Positions 1 through 11,040 of a stretch of DNA of 64,000 nucleotides are shown here, in pieces. The notes beneath the pieces were generated by a model. It was not told where the DNA came from, ran no database searches, and saw nothing but the letters and a program-made list of their open reading frames with translations. Both the position numbers and the translations under genes were made by a program. Position 1 is the first letter of the stretch, and the number at the start of each line of letters is the position of its first letter. Origin of the DNA: Liopterus haemorrhoidalis (taxonomy: Eukaryota; Arthropoda; Insecta; Coleoptera; Dytiscidae); contig OZ020622.1 of the NCBI GenBank assembly GCA_963971575.1, positions 12,810,279-12,874,278 on the forward strand, given 5' to 3'.

Positions 1-138
1 ACTTGGAATAATTTTGCGATACACATTACTTTCTAAACTTGCCGATCCGTAAATTTTTTCTAGGTTGCCTGCCGGTCTGCCATGAAAAAAAGTTGGGAAA
101 CGCTGGTTTACACTATATAAAATATAATTTAGAAAAAC

Positions 139-345
139 AATACGAGGGTTGCCTTTTATATTTCGGGATTTTAGATCAAAAACAATTATTTATCAACAAA
201 AGTGGCGTTATTGTTTTTCAAAATATTTTTCATGTAGATCAATACACTTTTGAATGTGTTTTTTGTACGTTTCACTCTGTACGTTTTTTAAACTATCCAT
301 CGTTTTCGATTTACGACTCGCTTTGTACCAAAATACAACGCTAAA
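139..345 (-). mobile_element. mariner 3' end remnant
   Basis: A terminal repeat beginning ACGAGGGTTGCC lies at the left. Read on the minus strand, the flanking sequence encodes a mariner transposase C-terminus (KCIDLHEKYFEKQ, then stop). The same end is found on the deleted mariner at 48505-49226, so both belong to one subfamily. The rest of the transposase is absent. Positions 1-138 show nothing recognisable. Confidence 0.7.
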
Positions 346-414
346 GCTAATCAGGCTTTTTGCTTATTACTCTTCATAATAATAATATTCACTTGTTTGA
401 TGTTCTCCACATAA

Positions 415-550
415 CTTTCAGTGATTACTGACAAAAATACTGTCAGTAATACTGATAGTGTAAGGTAATGTTTTGCAACTGGCAAAAATACTAGTAATGT
501 CATTATTATTGACTCAGTATTACTGACATTATTATTGATAGTGTAAGGTC
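415..550. repeat. short degenerate repeats around TACTGACA / TGATAGTGTAAGG
   Basis: The block TGATAGTGTAAGG occurs twice (near 453 and 537), and several direct and inverted forms of GTCAGTAATACTGA lie between. The symmetry suggests a decayed small foldback element. The stretch 551-2061 is AT-rich sequence with no gene or repeat that I can recognise. Confidence 0.3.
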
Positions 551-2075
551 CGCTTAAAGATTGTAATTTATTACTTTGTTTTCCACTTAATTCGCAAAAT
601 TTTGCAAGGAGAACTATGAAAAAGACAAATTAAAAAAAAATCTTTAAAAAAAATCTTGGGTGAACAAGAAAAACATGGCAAGACAGAGAGAAACATGCAA
701 AGAAGAGGAGTAGAGTATTGAGAAGAAGCAGCCTTGTTTTACACCATTGATGATCTCATATTATAACCCTAAATAGAAGGACGATATTAGCATTACCGCT
801 TCGTTAATAATCCACCTTTTATGAACAAAGAATGTAAAGCTTTTATGTGTTATTTTTATTAAAAAAGTCATTTCACCCTCGAATTTTTATATTAAAATAA
901 TCCTCATGAAATCTGAATTAAAAATCATTATTCGTGCCAAAGTGAACTTACGTGTTTTCCAAATTAAGTTGACCAAATATTGTAAAAACAACCCTCCAGT
1001 TGTGTTTTTAGGGTAGAAAACAAACAAATGCATTTATAATTAAAGGGAAAATTATTTACTTATTACCATATATATTGTTTGAGTATTCACAGAATAAAAA
1101 CCAATTTGAATGAACACAATAACACGCTGAATGTATTTGACAAACACCAAAGAATGGATAAAGGTGGCTACAGACATCGTTTTATTACATTTTTGCCAGA
1201 ATAACTCCGGCACTATAACTATTAAACATGTAAAAGGCAACTAGGTAGTTGTGTATAATATTAGGAAGTTGCATCGCTGTTTTATTGTAATTTTTGGGTA
1301 TTTATTTCAAAAACAAAACGCGTACATTAGTCTAAGTATTTGCTCTCTGAATTGCCAATCCATTCACCAATCCAATTTTCGACTTCTCCGTAGTTATGGA
1401 AATTGTAGCGAGCCCGGTACTTTACTTTAAAACGCACCATTTATTGTCCACTAGGTATCGAGCCTGTGATATTATATGAAGTCTGATCTCAAACTGAAAT
1501 GAGATTCCTGACTAAAGGTTTTCGGGTACTAGGCGTGAGTGTTATCCAGGGTTCATTTTTACGATATGTGCATTAAATGATATGTATTAGAACTTACGAA
1601 CTGACTGATCAAGCATCTTGTAATTAGCCTGGATCTTAGCTGTTCACTTAAGTTCTAAAAATTTAAAGCTTATACACGTTAAGTAAGACGTTAAAATTAA
1701 TGAATTTGATTTATTAAAATTAATATTTACAAAATGATCAAAAGATTAAAATAAAGATTTTAAAATAATTAAAAGTTTAAAACAAATAGAATCGGATAAA
1801 CCACCAGAAAGCCGACACAGTGCCTCTATGAATTCAACAACTTAGATCTTAATGCTAACCGGACCGAATACTGTCTGTTCTTGGCTTCAGAGAGACGGGA
1901 GTTTTTATAAAATATTTCTAGGCATTTCTAGGAAAAGGGTTTAGGCTTTGTTCAAGATGCTAGTGTTCAAAGTTATTAAGCAATAACAAATGTCTCCTTG
2001 AACAAAGAACCATTTAAAAATATATGTTCAGCGTACGTGCTGAAACGAAAGGTTTCTAATTTTATTTTATTATAT

Positions 2076-2331
2076 TTGCCAACGTGGTGGTCGAGCGCAC
2101 TTAGTCGTGCGGTTTGTACTGGTGGAAACCCAGTACGACTGTCCGGTCTGTGGTTCGAGCCTGCTTCGTTGGTGATATTATTCGGGCGAGAATAATATGT
2201 TTACATTACTCTCATTTTCACAATCATTCACCCTTCATCCAGGTGTAGGAGCTCGCCCCCTGGCATCGGCGATTAGCCTCGTTGCAGAAATAAAGGCCGA
2301 TGTAAAATAAATAATATAATAATAATAATAA
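2076..2331 (+). mobile_element. tRNA-derived SINE with 14-bp target-site duplication
   Basis: The head holds an RNA polymerase III A-box-like motif (TGGTCGAGCGCA, 2088-2099) and a B-box (GGTTCGAGCC, 2152-2161). An unrelated body follows, ending in an (ATA)n-rich tail. The insertion is flanked by perfect 14-bp direct repeats TTATTTTATTATAT at 2062-2075 and 2332-2345. Head, body, simple-repeat tail and target duplication together define a SINE. It lies against the 3' end of a mariner remnant. SINEs are mobilised by LINE reverse transcriptases, and several LINE families are present in the window. Confidence 0.8.
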
Positions 2332-2339
2332 TTATTTTA

Positions 2340-3125
2340 TTATATGAATTCTAAAAAATATGTACCTTTTAAAAAATCCCAAAAAAAATGCCTTTCAAAG
2401 AAATTTTTGCGACGGGTGGTTTGTGAAAGTCTGGATCTAAACGATTCGTTACAAAATTTCTTCCAAAGCGTGCATCGGTTGGTAATCGTTTGGGCCAGGT
2501 CCAGAGAATACGCTAGGTGCGGAAGAATCTCCCATTCGAGCTTCATAAGTGTTTGTTTCACGGCTATATCAGCATAGGATCGAGCATTGTCATGTACAAG
2601 AATCACTTTCCGGTGATGGTCGCTTGCGCATCAAATTATCATTCAAACATTCCAATCGTTGTCGATAACTTTCGGCGGAGATTGTTTATTTTGGTTTTAA
2701 CAGCTCATAATACACAACACCCTTCATATCCCACCAAATAGAGAGCATTTCTTTATGACCGTGGTTGTTTCGCTTTGGTGTCGACGTTGATGGTTGACCA
2801 ACCCATGATTTCTTACGTTTCGGCTTTTCGAAATAGATCAATTTTTCATCGTCAGTCACGATGACACAAGAAACTCTTCGGTTTATGCCTTGTTAGCAAA
2901 AAACGAGATTTTTAAACGATTAGCAATGGCATTTTCGGTCAATTCATGTGGCCGCATCACCCATCTTTCTGGATCTTTCTAATGGCTTGTAAATGTCGTG
3001 AAATGGCTGATTTATCGACGGAGATGTTGAACCAATTCTTTGAGTGTTTGAATTATTTGAATTAAAGAGAGCTTGCAGTTGTACTTCTTCAAACTTTTTC
3101 AATTCAAATATGTTGAAATCTTAGT
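2340..3125 (-). pseudogene. DD34D-type mariner transposase remnant
   Basis: Minus-strand translation in shifting frames gives a mariner transposase. Near 3110 there is an N-terminal piece, then TDDEKLIYFEKPKRKKSWVG (the first catalytic region, with the usual GDEKW altered), then MLSIWWDMKGVVYYELLKP, then VHDNAR (second catalytic Asp), then a degraded SPDLAP-like third site (AYSLDLAQ). Several stops and frameshifts show it is dead. It is unlike the KCIDL-ending mariners elsewhere in the window, so it is a separate subfamily. No terminal repeats are evident. Confidence 0.8.
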
Positions 3126-3287
3126 TTGAGCGAAAATTTTATATTTACTACGTGCTATACAAAAAATATCTGACTGTGTCTCAATCATGACTGGAAGTAA
3201 AGAGATAGATGAATATTCTGTAAACACATATTGCCAATCGATGTCGAAAGAATTAGGTTCAAACCGACGATTACAACAGTCTAAAAG

Positions 3288-4046
3288 GAACGATGTCTAT
3301 GACCAAGATGATTAAAGTATAAGGTTTTCTCGTAACTTGTAGTGGTGGGGGTAAATAGAGAGGCTACGTGTCATCCGTATGCTAATGGGACGTCAGTCTT
3401 TGTTTATCGTAAATGTTATATGCACGTGAAATTTGATTTTTGGCTATAAATATAAAAATATCGTTAAATTTTTAATTTTCTACTAGTTTTATTTTCTTTT
3501 TTCTTCGAAAGGAATGTTTCTTCCTTCTAAATAAACTTTCTTAAAATCATTTTTGATGTGAAGAGACTAATACAGTCTATTCCAAATGATTAGGCAGAAC
3601 TAACCGGAATTTTCATTTTTGTAAGTTGTCATTAGTTATTTTTTTATTTATTGAATTTGGTTTTTCCTGTACAACATGATCAAAAGCTTCAATCAATCGG
3701 TAAAAGTAACTAGAATTGAGCATCTAGTTCCGTCTAAACTAAAGGACTTTAAGTGAAATATTTCAATATTTTAGTTTTAGGGTGTCCCCATAACTACCCT
3801 AATATTCATCAAATTGAAAAAATGCATTGAACAAATAAGATTTGTTTTCTTATAAACAATTTTTATTGCATAGCTTTTTCTGTTAAGATAGTTCTGTTTA
3901 TAAAGGAAATATTTCAATTTTTTTAGTACCAGTTCTAACCCAAAAACACCCACTAAGATAGAAAATTTTGAGATACCATGCCTATATTTTAATCCTGGTT
4001 CTATTGTACCAAATTTCGTTAAAATAAGTCCAACTGTTTTTAAAAA
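3288..4046 (+). repeat. unclassified interspersed repeat 'RX', copy 1
   Basis: This stretch is similar over most of its length to 55750-56340: a block with GTAACTTGTAGTGGTGGGG, a middle block ending in GATGTGAAGAGA, and a third block with GTGTCCCC.TAACTACCCTAA. Copy 1 carries about 180 extra bases at 3571-3750, beginning CAGTCTATTCCAAATGATTA, which look like a later Tc1-like insertion. No coding capacity is seen. The 3' block reads much like non-coding tails of RTE-type or HINE elements, but I cannot classify it. Confidence 0.55.
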
Positions 4047-4108
4047 CTCCATATTATATAACTCCAATTTTATTAATTACTATATTATTATAGCAATTTG
4101 TTTTTCCA

Positions 4109-4160
4109 TTTTTAGGGTTTTGTAGGTATGACCAAAAAACCCTTATACCGTCATTTTGTC

Positions 4161-4194
<34 letters not shown>

Positions 4195-5024
4195 TCGGTA
4201 AAAATTGTAGCCAAACGGCTAAACCTAGAGAGTTGAAATTTGGCATGCTTATACAACTCTTTGACCCGCACATAGGAAAAATACTAAAACATACCCCCCT
4301 AAAAATATAAACAAATATGTGCTCATCGAAAACAAAAATATTTTTTTTAAATTCTGAGTAGGGTATCAAATGAAAGCCCTTAGTACGTGGATTAACGATC
4401 AAATTTTTATTTTTGCAAAATAAATTATTTTGATTCGATTTTTGCCAAAAATGTGCAAAAAAATTTTGTCCCACACCCTGTAGCCCAGATGGTTTAAACT
4501 AAAAATCTAAAAAAATTCTAAGTAATGTATATTGGTGTGAACCGAAATAGTACAACAGGAATTTTTGATCAGATTATGTTTTTGGAAAATAACGCATTTT
4601 TTGTGGTTTTTGGTTCACAAAGTACAAAAGTTATACCAATGTAAGACACTCACATACATGGCGTGCGATGGCTACATGCGTTAGAGCACTCTTAAACTGG
4701 CTGGAAAACGAAGGGTTTCGAGTTCGAGTACGGAGTGAATTTTATTTTTTCTGTTTTTTTTTTGCATTTTTATTATGTAGAAATTATTTTGTCAAAATTC
4801 TAGTTATATTTTGACAAATGTTGTATTTAATTTTTATGAGCGTAAATTTAATAACCAGTCTTATTATATGATTAACAGACGATAAATTATTTTAAAAATA
4901 TCGTTCATTTTGCCGTGATTACTACAAAGTAAAATTTGTCCTACACACTCAGCATACAGCCTTCACTTATTATATACCTGCGAAACCCTGAAATGTGTGA
5001 ATATTCACACTTCACATCAATTTT
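4109..5024 (+). mobile_element. HINE family 1 (DINE-1-like), copy A
   Basis: The 5' end is TTTTTAGGG followed by the subterminal repeat AGGGTTTTGTAGGTAT. A (GTCT)n array follows (4161-4193), then a conserved core containing TTGAAATTTGGCATGC. Near the 3' end an inverted form of the subterminal repeat precedes a hairpin (GTGTGAATATTCACAC, 4995-5010) and TTCACATCAATTTT. Subterminal inverted repeats, a GTCT microsatellite, a core and a terminal hairpin are the hallmarks of DINE-1/mini-me elements (Helentron-associated, non-autonomous). An internal tRNA-like module lies at about 4660-4735 (A-box-like TGGCTACATGCG 4669-4680, B-box-like AGTTCGAGTAC 4721-4731). No protein is encoded; VCLSVCLS frames are only the microsatellite. 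Confidence 0.85.
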
Positions 5025-5254
5025 ATTTATTATTTAAATATACCTAAAATTATATTCGATTTTATTGTTATTTATTAACTATAATACAAATATATCACCT
5101 TAAATTTTATATAAATTAGTATAAAATTTCCTGAGGTTTTTATTTATAATTTATTCAGTAGAACTGTCTTGAAATAAATATCTATTATGAAAATAATCAA
5201 TAAAAATATTTAAAAATGTGCAACATCTATATTAATTCTGTATGCTAGTTTGAA

Positions 5255-5345
5255 CTACGCATACGTGTGACGTATTGGCTCTCACGCTCTGATTGGTCAA
5301 AAGTTACGAGACAACCTTTACTTTAATAATCTTGGTCTATGACAG
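5255..5345 (-). repeat. fragment of repeat 'RX'
   Basis: Read on the minus strand, CTATGACCAAGATTATTAAA followed by GTAAAGGTTGTCTCGTAACTT matches the start of RX copy 1 (near 3298) and copy 2 (near 55760). Only this end is present. The surrounding stretches 5025-5254 and 5346-6000 are AT-rich with nothing else recognised. Confidence 0.4.
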
Positions 5346-6011
5346 CCTTTTTATTCTGTTCATAATAACATTTCCTGCTTAATTAACTCAAATTTTTATG
5401 AAATTCTTCCCTAAATTCAACCCTAAATTCTGATAAAAATAACCTCTGAAAGTATTTTAATAAAGATAATGTGTAAATTAAAAATAACCAAAGATTAAGG
5501 GCTTTGTTTGCATTGTTGAAATTGTTTCATAGGAAAATGTTAAATTATTAAAAGAATTTTTCGCCTTTGGGTTATTAAGAATTATTAAAGAATGCTAAGT
5601 ATATTAAGTGAAGTTTTTTGTTCATTATTAAATCGTGAAAAATGTAGTTTCTTTTTTAAGTTTTTGTTTTAAACTTTGTAATGGGTAATACGTTTTTTTG
5701 TTATATAGATTTTTTATCGGTGATATGTTGGCGATAAATCATTATTTCTTTGTGTTCGCTTTCAGCGAGAAAAAGGCGATATATCTAGGTTATGTACTGC
5801 GATTATACTTCACAATAAAGTGGATTTATTAAATATTAATCTAAATAATTACTGATAGATGATTTTCAGCGAGACAGAAGGTCTAACGGCTCTATCGCTT
5901 TAAAAGTCAGATGTTGTGAGGAGAATTTGTTAATTTATTTAAGTTAATAAATTATTTAGAACTTTCAAAATTGATAGAAATATTGTAAACAGAAATTTTA
6001 TAAGTGCATTG

Positions 6012-6070
6012 TCTAAACAGGGCCGGATTTAGGGTTAGAGGGGCCTGAAGCGCAAAAAAAAGTGGGCCAT
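6012..6070. mobile_element. isolated hAT-like terminus
   Basis: CAGGGCCGGATTTAGG followed by GGGGCC-rich sequence resembles a hAT terminal inverted repeat. No partner end was found within the next few kilobases, so this is probably a decayed fragment. Confidence 0.3.
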
Positions 6071-6399
6071 AAAAAAAAATTTCTTGACTTTAAACACAAA
6101 ATCACAACAAAAAAAGTCAATTATAAATCTATTATAAAACTATAACTATAATATAAATACAGTTGATTCCGCTTAATTGGGACACATCGGGACTTAGGCA
6201 TTTTGGCCTAATTAAGCAGCTGCCCCAATTAAGCGAATTTCACATAAAATTAAACAATGCATATTTTTCTTTCAATAATTTTATTTTATAAACTCTTGGA
6301 CAAAACTATAAATTACATATAACCAAAAAATATAAACTTTTAAGAAAAAATAATAATAAATTCCAAAATAAAATAATAAATAGGTACATACAATTTAAT

Positions 6400-6627
6400 T
6401 CAATGCAAAAATGCGTCAAGTGTAGTCTGTCTTTTGTTTTTGTAACATTTCACTTCTACAAAATCAGCACAGGTATTCAGTGTGGATGTAGGGCTCCCTT
6501 CATTTCCTTCCTGCATAAAATAACGCTGTAACACGGCCATACATTTTTTTGCCTCCTGGTTAGTCACAGGCACAGGTGGATCATCATCATCATCGTCATC
6601 TTCGTCTAATTTTTCATGTTTTGATTT
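6400..6627 (-). pseudogene. Tigger/jerky-type transposase C-terminal remnant
   Basis: Minus-strand reading gives an acidic run (DEDDDDDDPPVPV), then QEAKKCMAVLQRYFMQEGNE, then CADFVEVKCYKNKRQTTLDA and a stop at 6400-6402. An acidic linker, a short helix and a final QTTLDxF motif are characteristic of the C-termini of pogo/Tigger transposases. Upstream there is a stop (near 6649) and then the HINE insertion, so the DDE catalytic domain is missing. The open part is only about 70 codons, too little for activity. Confidence 0.75.
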
Positions 6628-6676
6628 AATGTTTATACAATTGAATCCTTACCATCTTCAACTTGATATTTGCTAG

Positions 6677-6728
6677 TTTTTAGGGTTTTGTAGGTATGAC
6701 CAAAAAACCCTTATACCGTCATTTTGTC

Positions 6729-6786
<58 letters not shown>

Positions 6787-7630
6787 TCGGTAAAAATTGT
6801 AGCCAAACGGCTAAACCTAGAGAGTTGAAATTTGGCATGCTTATACAACTCTTTGACCCGCACATAGGAAAAATACTAAAACATCTAAAAAACATACCCC
6901 CCTAAAAATATAAACAAATATGTGCTCATCGAAAACAAAAATATTTTTTTAAAATTCTGAGTAGGGTATCAAATGAAAGCCCTTAGTACGTGGATTAACG
7001 ATCAAATTTTTATTTTCGCAAAATAAATTATTTTGATGCGATTTTTGCCAAAAATGTGCAAAAAAATTTTTGTCCCACACCCTGTAGCCCAGATGGTTTA
7101 AACTAAAAATCTAAAAAAATTCTAAGTAATGTATATTGGTGTGAACCGAAATAGTACAACAGGAATTTTTGATCAGATTATGTTTTTGGAAAATAACGCA
7201 TTTTTTGTGGTTTTTGGTTCACAAAGTACAAAAGTTATACCAATGTAAGACACTCACATGCAAAGCGTGCGATGGCTACATGCGTTAGAGCGCTCTTAAA
7301 CTGGTTGGAAAACGAAGGGTTTCGAGTTCGAGTACGGAGTGAATTTTATTTTTTCTGTTTTTTTTTTGCATTTTTATTATGTTGAAATTATTTTGTCAAA
7401 ATTCTAGTTATATTTTGACAAATGTTGTATTTAATTTTAATGAGCGTAAATTTAATAACCAGTCTTATTATATGATTAACAGACGATAAATTATTTTAAA
7501 AATATCGTTCATTTTGCCGTGGTTACTACAAAGTAAAATTTGTCCTACACACTCAGCATACCGCCTTCACTTATTATATACCTGCGAAACCCTGAAATGT
7601 GTGAATATTCACACTTCACATCAATTTTTT
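6677..7630 (+). mobile_element. HINE family 1, copy B
   Basis: It matches copy A closely from the 5' TTTTTAGGG to the 3' CATCAATTTTTT. Its (GTCT)n array is longer (6729-6785), and the hairpin is at 7599-7614. The tRNA-like module is the same version as in copy A (A-box-like at 7273-7284, B-box-like at 7325-7335). It interrupts the Tigger-like element 6160-7841, which dates it as younger than that element. Confidence 0.85.
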
Positions 7631-8039
7631 AAATATATTTTTTCATCTTGTGAATCAAAAAGGTATGAAGCGCATCATTATAATTCTCTGTACAAATTTT
7701 TTCTTGAGAATATCTGTAACATAATATGTAGTGTGATCTTAAATTTAAACAGGTAAATTTACTGTTGGTTCCTTGGTTTGGTTTCTGTTCTTTGAGATTT
7801 GGCCCAAATAAGCGGCTGCCCCAATTAAACTGAATCGTCTGTATTACGAAACTATTTACTAATTTACTAAAACTGTCTTTACAGATTCACTGCAAAATTG
7901 TAAGTGAACTTGTTTTAAATTTTTTAAAATGCTGTAAGGGTTTACCATTTTTACCATCCATTCATAATTATCGTATCATAAAAAAAAATAATAATAAGAA
8001 AGTGATTTCAAGATATTTTGGCAGCTAGTTAAATTCGGT

Positions 8040-8175
8040 TGGTTTTACACAGTTCAATTAATTGATCAATAAATTGATCAAGTTTTTTGTCAATTAATTG
8101 AAAAATGTATTGGTAACCTTGGAAACAAAACCATCACTTTACACACATCAATTTATTTATCAATTTTTTTGAAAA
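8040..8175. repeat. AT-rich block with repeated TCAATTAATTGATCAAT units
   Basis: Overlapping dyads of TCAATTAATTGA and TTGATCAATAAATTGATCAA are followed by a second TTTACACA...TCAATTTATTTATCAA. This could be the ends of a small MITE or simple AT-rich palindromic sequence. Nothing else is recognised in 7844-8460. Confidence 0.25.
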
Positions 8176-8460
8176 CTTTTACATTACCAACGGTAAACCT
8201 GTTGACATATTTATCAGAATGAAAATATTGAAAAAACCTTCAGAAATTTACGAGCTGTGAACAATAACAAAAGAAATAACATAGATGATAGTAAATTAGA
8301 ACGTTCGAAGTCCTGTCACATTTGAAAACGGAACACAAACAATATATTTAGAGGTTCTGCTACAACTAAACAGTTGGCAATATATTAACAGATAAAAATA
8401 TACCTAGAATTCCCTAAAAAATTGTTGAAAAATGTATGTAAAATAGAACTTGTTCTATAT

Positions 8461-9432
8461 TTTAAATAATTTATCGTCTGTTAAGAGCTTTAAAAACAAA
8501 TTTTATATTAAAATATTTTTTCATTAATTTTAATTCGAATACCTAATACCATTATTTAGGTTTCTAAATATGTGCAGTAATTTCTTATATAGCAAGGTTC
8601 ATTAAGATTTTGAAAATTGCGCCTATGGCTTCCATTGGTTGTTTTAAGTCATATGCCCCGTCCCTCTGGTTTCGTTTACATGACACATAGAATGAAAATA
8701 TAATTCCAACAATTCCAACTGGTTATTAAATTTACGCTCTTAAAAATTAAAGGCAACATTTGCCAAAATTAAGTAGAATTTTGAGAAAACAATTTAAACA
8801 AAGTAAAAATGGAAAAAGACAAAAAATAAAATTGTCTCCTCTGCTCGGGAGCGAATCCTAGTTTGCTGCGTATCAAGCGAGTAAGCTAACCATTAGACCA
8901 GGATACGCCTTCTAGTATATTGTGTTACATAACTATAACTTTTATTACACATAAAATACCTAATTTTCTGAAAACATAATCTGATCAAAAATTTCTGTTG
9001 TACTATTCCGGTTCACACCAATGTACATTACTTAGAATTTTCTCAGATTTTTATTTGGGCTACAGGCTGTGAGACAACCATTTTTGTGCACAATTTTGGC
9101 AAAAATCGCATCAAAATAATTTATATTGCAAAAATAAAATTTGGATCGTTAATCCACGTACCAAGGGCTTTCATTTGATACCCTACACAGAATTTAAAAA
9201 ATATATATATTTTTTTCGATGAGCACATATTTGTTTATATTTTTAGGGGGATATGTTTTTTAGACGTTTTAGTATTTTTCTTATGTGCGGGTCAAAGAGT
9301 TGTATAAGCATGCCAAATTTCAACTCTCTAGGTTTAGCTGTTTGGCTACAATTTTTACCGAACAGACAGACTGACAGAGACGACAAAATAATGGTATAAG
9401 GGTTTTTTGGTCATACCTACAAAACCCTATAA
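8461..9432 (-). mobile_element. HINE family 1, copy C (3'-truncated)
   Basis: The element runs on the minus strand from its 5' end at about 9432 and shares the core with the other copies. The microsatellite has shrunk to a few units (9363-9380). The copy stops at about 8461, inside the TTAACAGACGATAAATTATT segment, so the 3' subterminal repeat and hairpin are lost. Its tRNA-like module (about 8831-8913) has A-box TGGTCTAATGGTTAG (8900-8886) and B-box-like GGATTCGCTCC (8858-8848). This version is shared with copy D but differs from copies A and B. Confidence 0.8.
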
Positions 9433-9989
9433 AACAGATATAGTCTCCAATTTCATTAACCCTTTACTTCATGAATTTTTATTTTTGACTGAAATAATTC
9501 ATGAGCATTAGGAATTGGTTCTTATTATAGAAAAATTAATTTAAAAAATATATTTAAAATATTAATTATTATTTTTATGAAAAAATAATAATTAAAATAA
9601 TAAATTAGGGTTTGTGCCATATATAGAACATTATGATTCTACATTCTGTTTCAAAAGAAAATGATTCCGTATTATTTGCTCGTCAATTGCTAGGTGTTTT
9701 CATTAGAGATTAAAAGCAGTCACCCTCGAATTTTTTAAAGAAAAGGTCGTATCTTCTATTTGTCCTTTCTCAATAAATTCAGAGTTATCGTTGAAGTGCT
9801 AATTCCGCTTGATATCCTCAAATCTATTGCAGCCTTTTACTTGAGATACTGAGGATCCATTACTGTGTATGTGGCATATACGAACATTCATGAAGTAACG
9901 TTCTGATTCAGTTTTAAAAGTAAAATAAAAAATAAAAATCGGAATGTGCCATATATGGCACACTATGCGGTAAAGGGTTAATATAGATG

Positions 9990-10137
9990 ACTAAATTACC
10001 TGTTGATCTATTATCACAGCTGTAGAAAGGTAATGGAAGTACGCCGGTTCTATGGAGAAGAACTGGATGACCAGCATGTCCAGATCTCACTATGATAAAT
10101 TGGAGGTTAATTTGCATTCTTCTGCAAGATGACATAG
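9990..10137 (-). CDS. possible internal exon of an unidentified host gene
   Basis: On the minus strand a polypyrimidine tract and TTTCAG precede 10137. An open frame of about 45 codons follows, ending at CAACAG|GTAATT near 10000. The reading includes CRRMQINLQFIIVRSG and GHPVLLHRTGVLPLPFYSC, is more GC-rich than its surroundings, and has no stop. Good splice-like borders and balanced codon use suggest a real exon. I do not recognise the protein, so no function is given. It could also be a chance open frame or an unrecognised TE fragment. The flanking stretches 9433-9989 and 10138-10792 show nothing else. Confidence 0.35.
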
Positions 10138-11040
10138 CTGAAACAATGTCGAAATCAATTTGGCGTATCTTGTTTGTCTATCAATTTTGTCTAACTGCAA
10201 ACTTGTTAACCTTTAACCAATAGCTGTTAAAATTAATGAGGCCTCCCTTTAAACATTGAAATTAGAATTTCCCAAAGTAATTAACATGCAGCTTAGTAGC
10301 TTGTCATACATGGGTTCATAGTTTACAAGACATCTATGTATTCAATATATAAGACTTAAAGCGAAGCCCGTGGAATCGACACGTGTGGTTATTGTCCATA
10401 TTGCAGTCACAGGCAGGCTTAGTCTCTATGGTTGATTCAATATCATATGTGTAACATGTTTCAAACCGGAAGATCAACCATCAAAGGTTTTTAGCAAACA
10501 TGAGGGTTTCACTGAAATTTTAACACGTGTGAAACCATACGAGACCTACATTTTTAATCATAGAGAATAATCATGCAAATAGTGTGGAAACTGAGTGCAA
10601 ATGGCATTTTATAAAAGAGGACATCGAATAATCAATATTGAACGACTTAGGAAGGTATTCTCGTAAGTTCTATTTACCTTTTACAGTGCAATCATTAATT
10701 CCTGATCGTTATGCAACACTTGACAGAAACATTTAGTTATCAAACTTATTTCCAAGGACATGTACACATAGGCGTACATTCAGTTGTTATTACCTTATAC
10801 CAGGGGTCCCCAAACTTTTTTGACTGTCGACTCCCAGAAGAGTTTTTCGACATCTTATCGACCCCCTCCATTTTACAATTACGTTATTATAATATAATAG
10901 GATAAGCAAAAGATACGTTTATGTGATTTCTTATATTGTTTATTGTGATTTTTATTTATATTACATTTATCTAATATAATTATATCTAATTGCATTACAA
11001 TATTATTATTAAATAAAATTGCCAGTCATTGTCAATGTGA

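Larger units (their letters stand above)
6160..7841 (-). mobile_element. Tigger/pogo-like DNA transposon, internally deleted, hosting HINE B
   Basis: The terminal inverted repeats are CAGTTGATTCCGCTTAATTG at the left and, inverted, CAGACGATTCAGTTTAATTG at the right. They are flanked by TA on both sides (6158-6159 and 7842-7843), the target duplication of the Tc1-mariner-pogo group. The CCGCTTAAT-type terminus and the C-terminal coding remnant point to the Tigger/jerky (DDE_1, CENP-B-like) branch. Most of the transposase is gone. HINE copy B is inserted inside it, so the Tigger element is older. Confidence 0.8.

Noticed and set aside
4128..4474. Small open frames with VCLSVCLS or TDRQTDRQ runs in all HINE copies
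   Set aside because: These are translations of the GTCT microsatellite and the flanking core; no conserved reading across copies.
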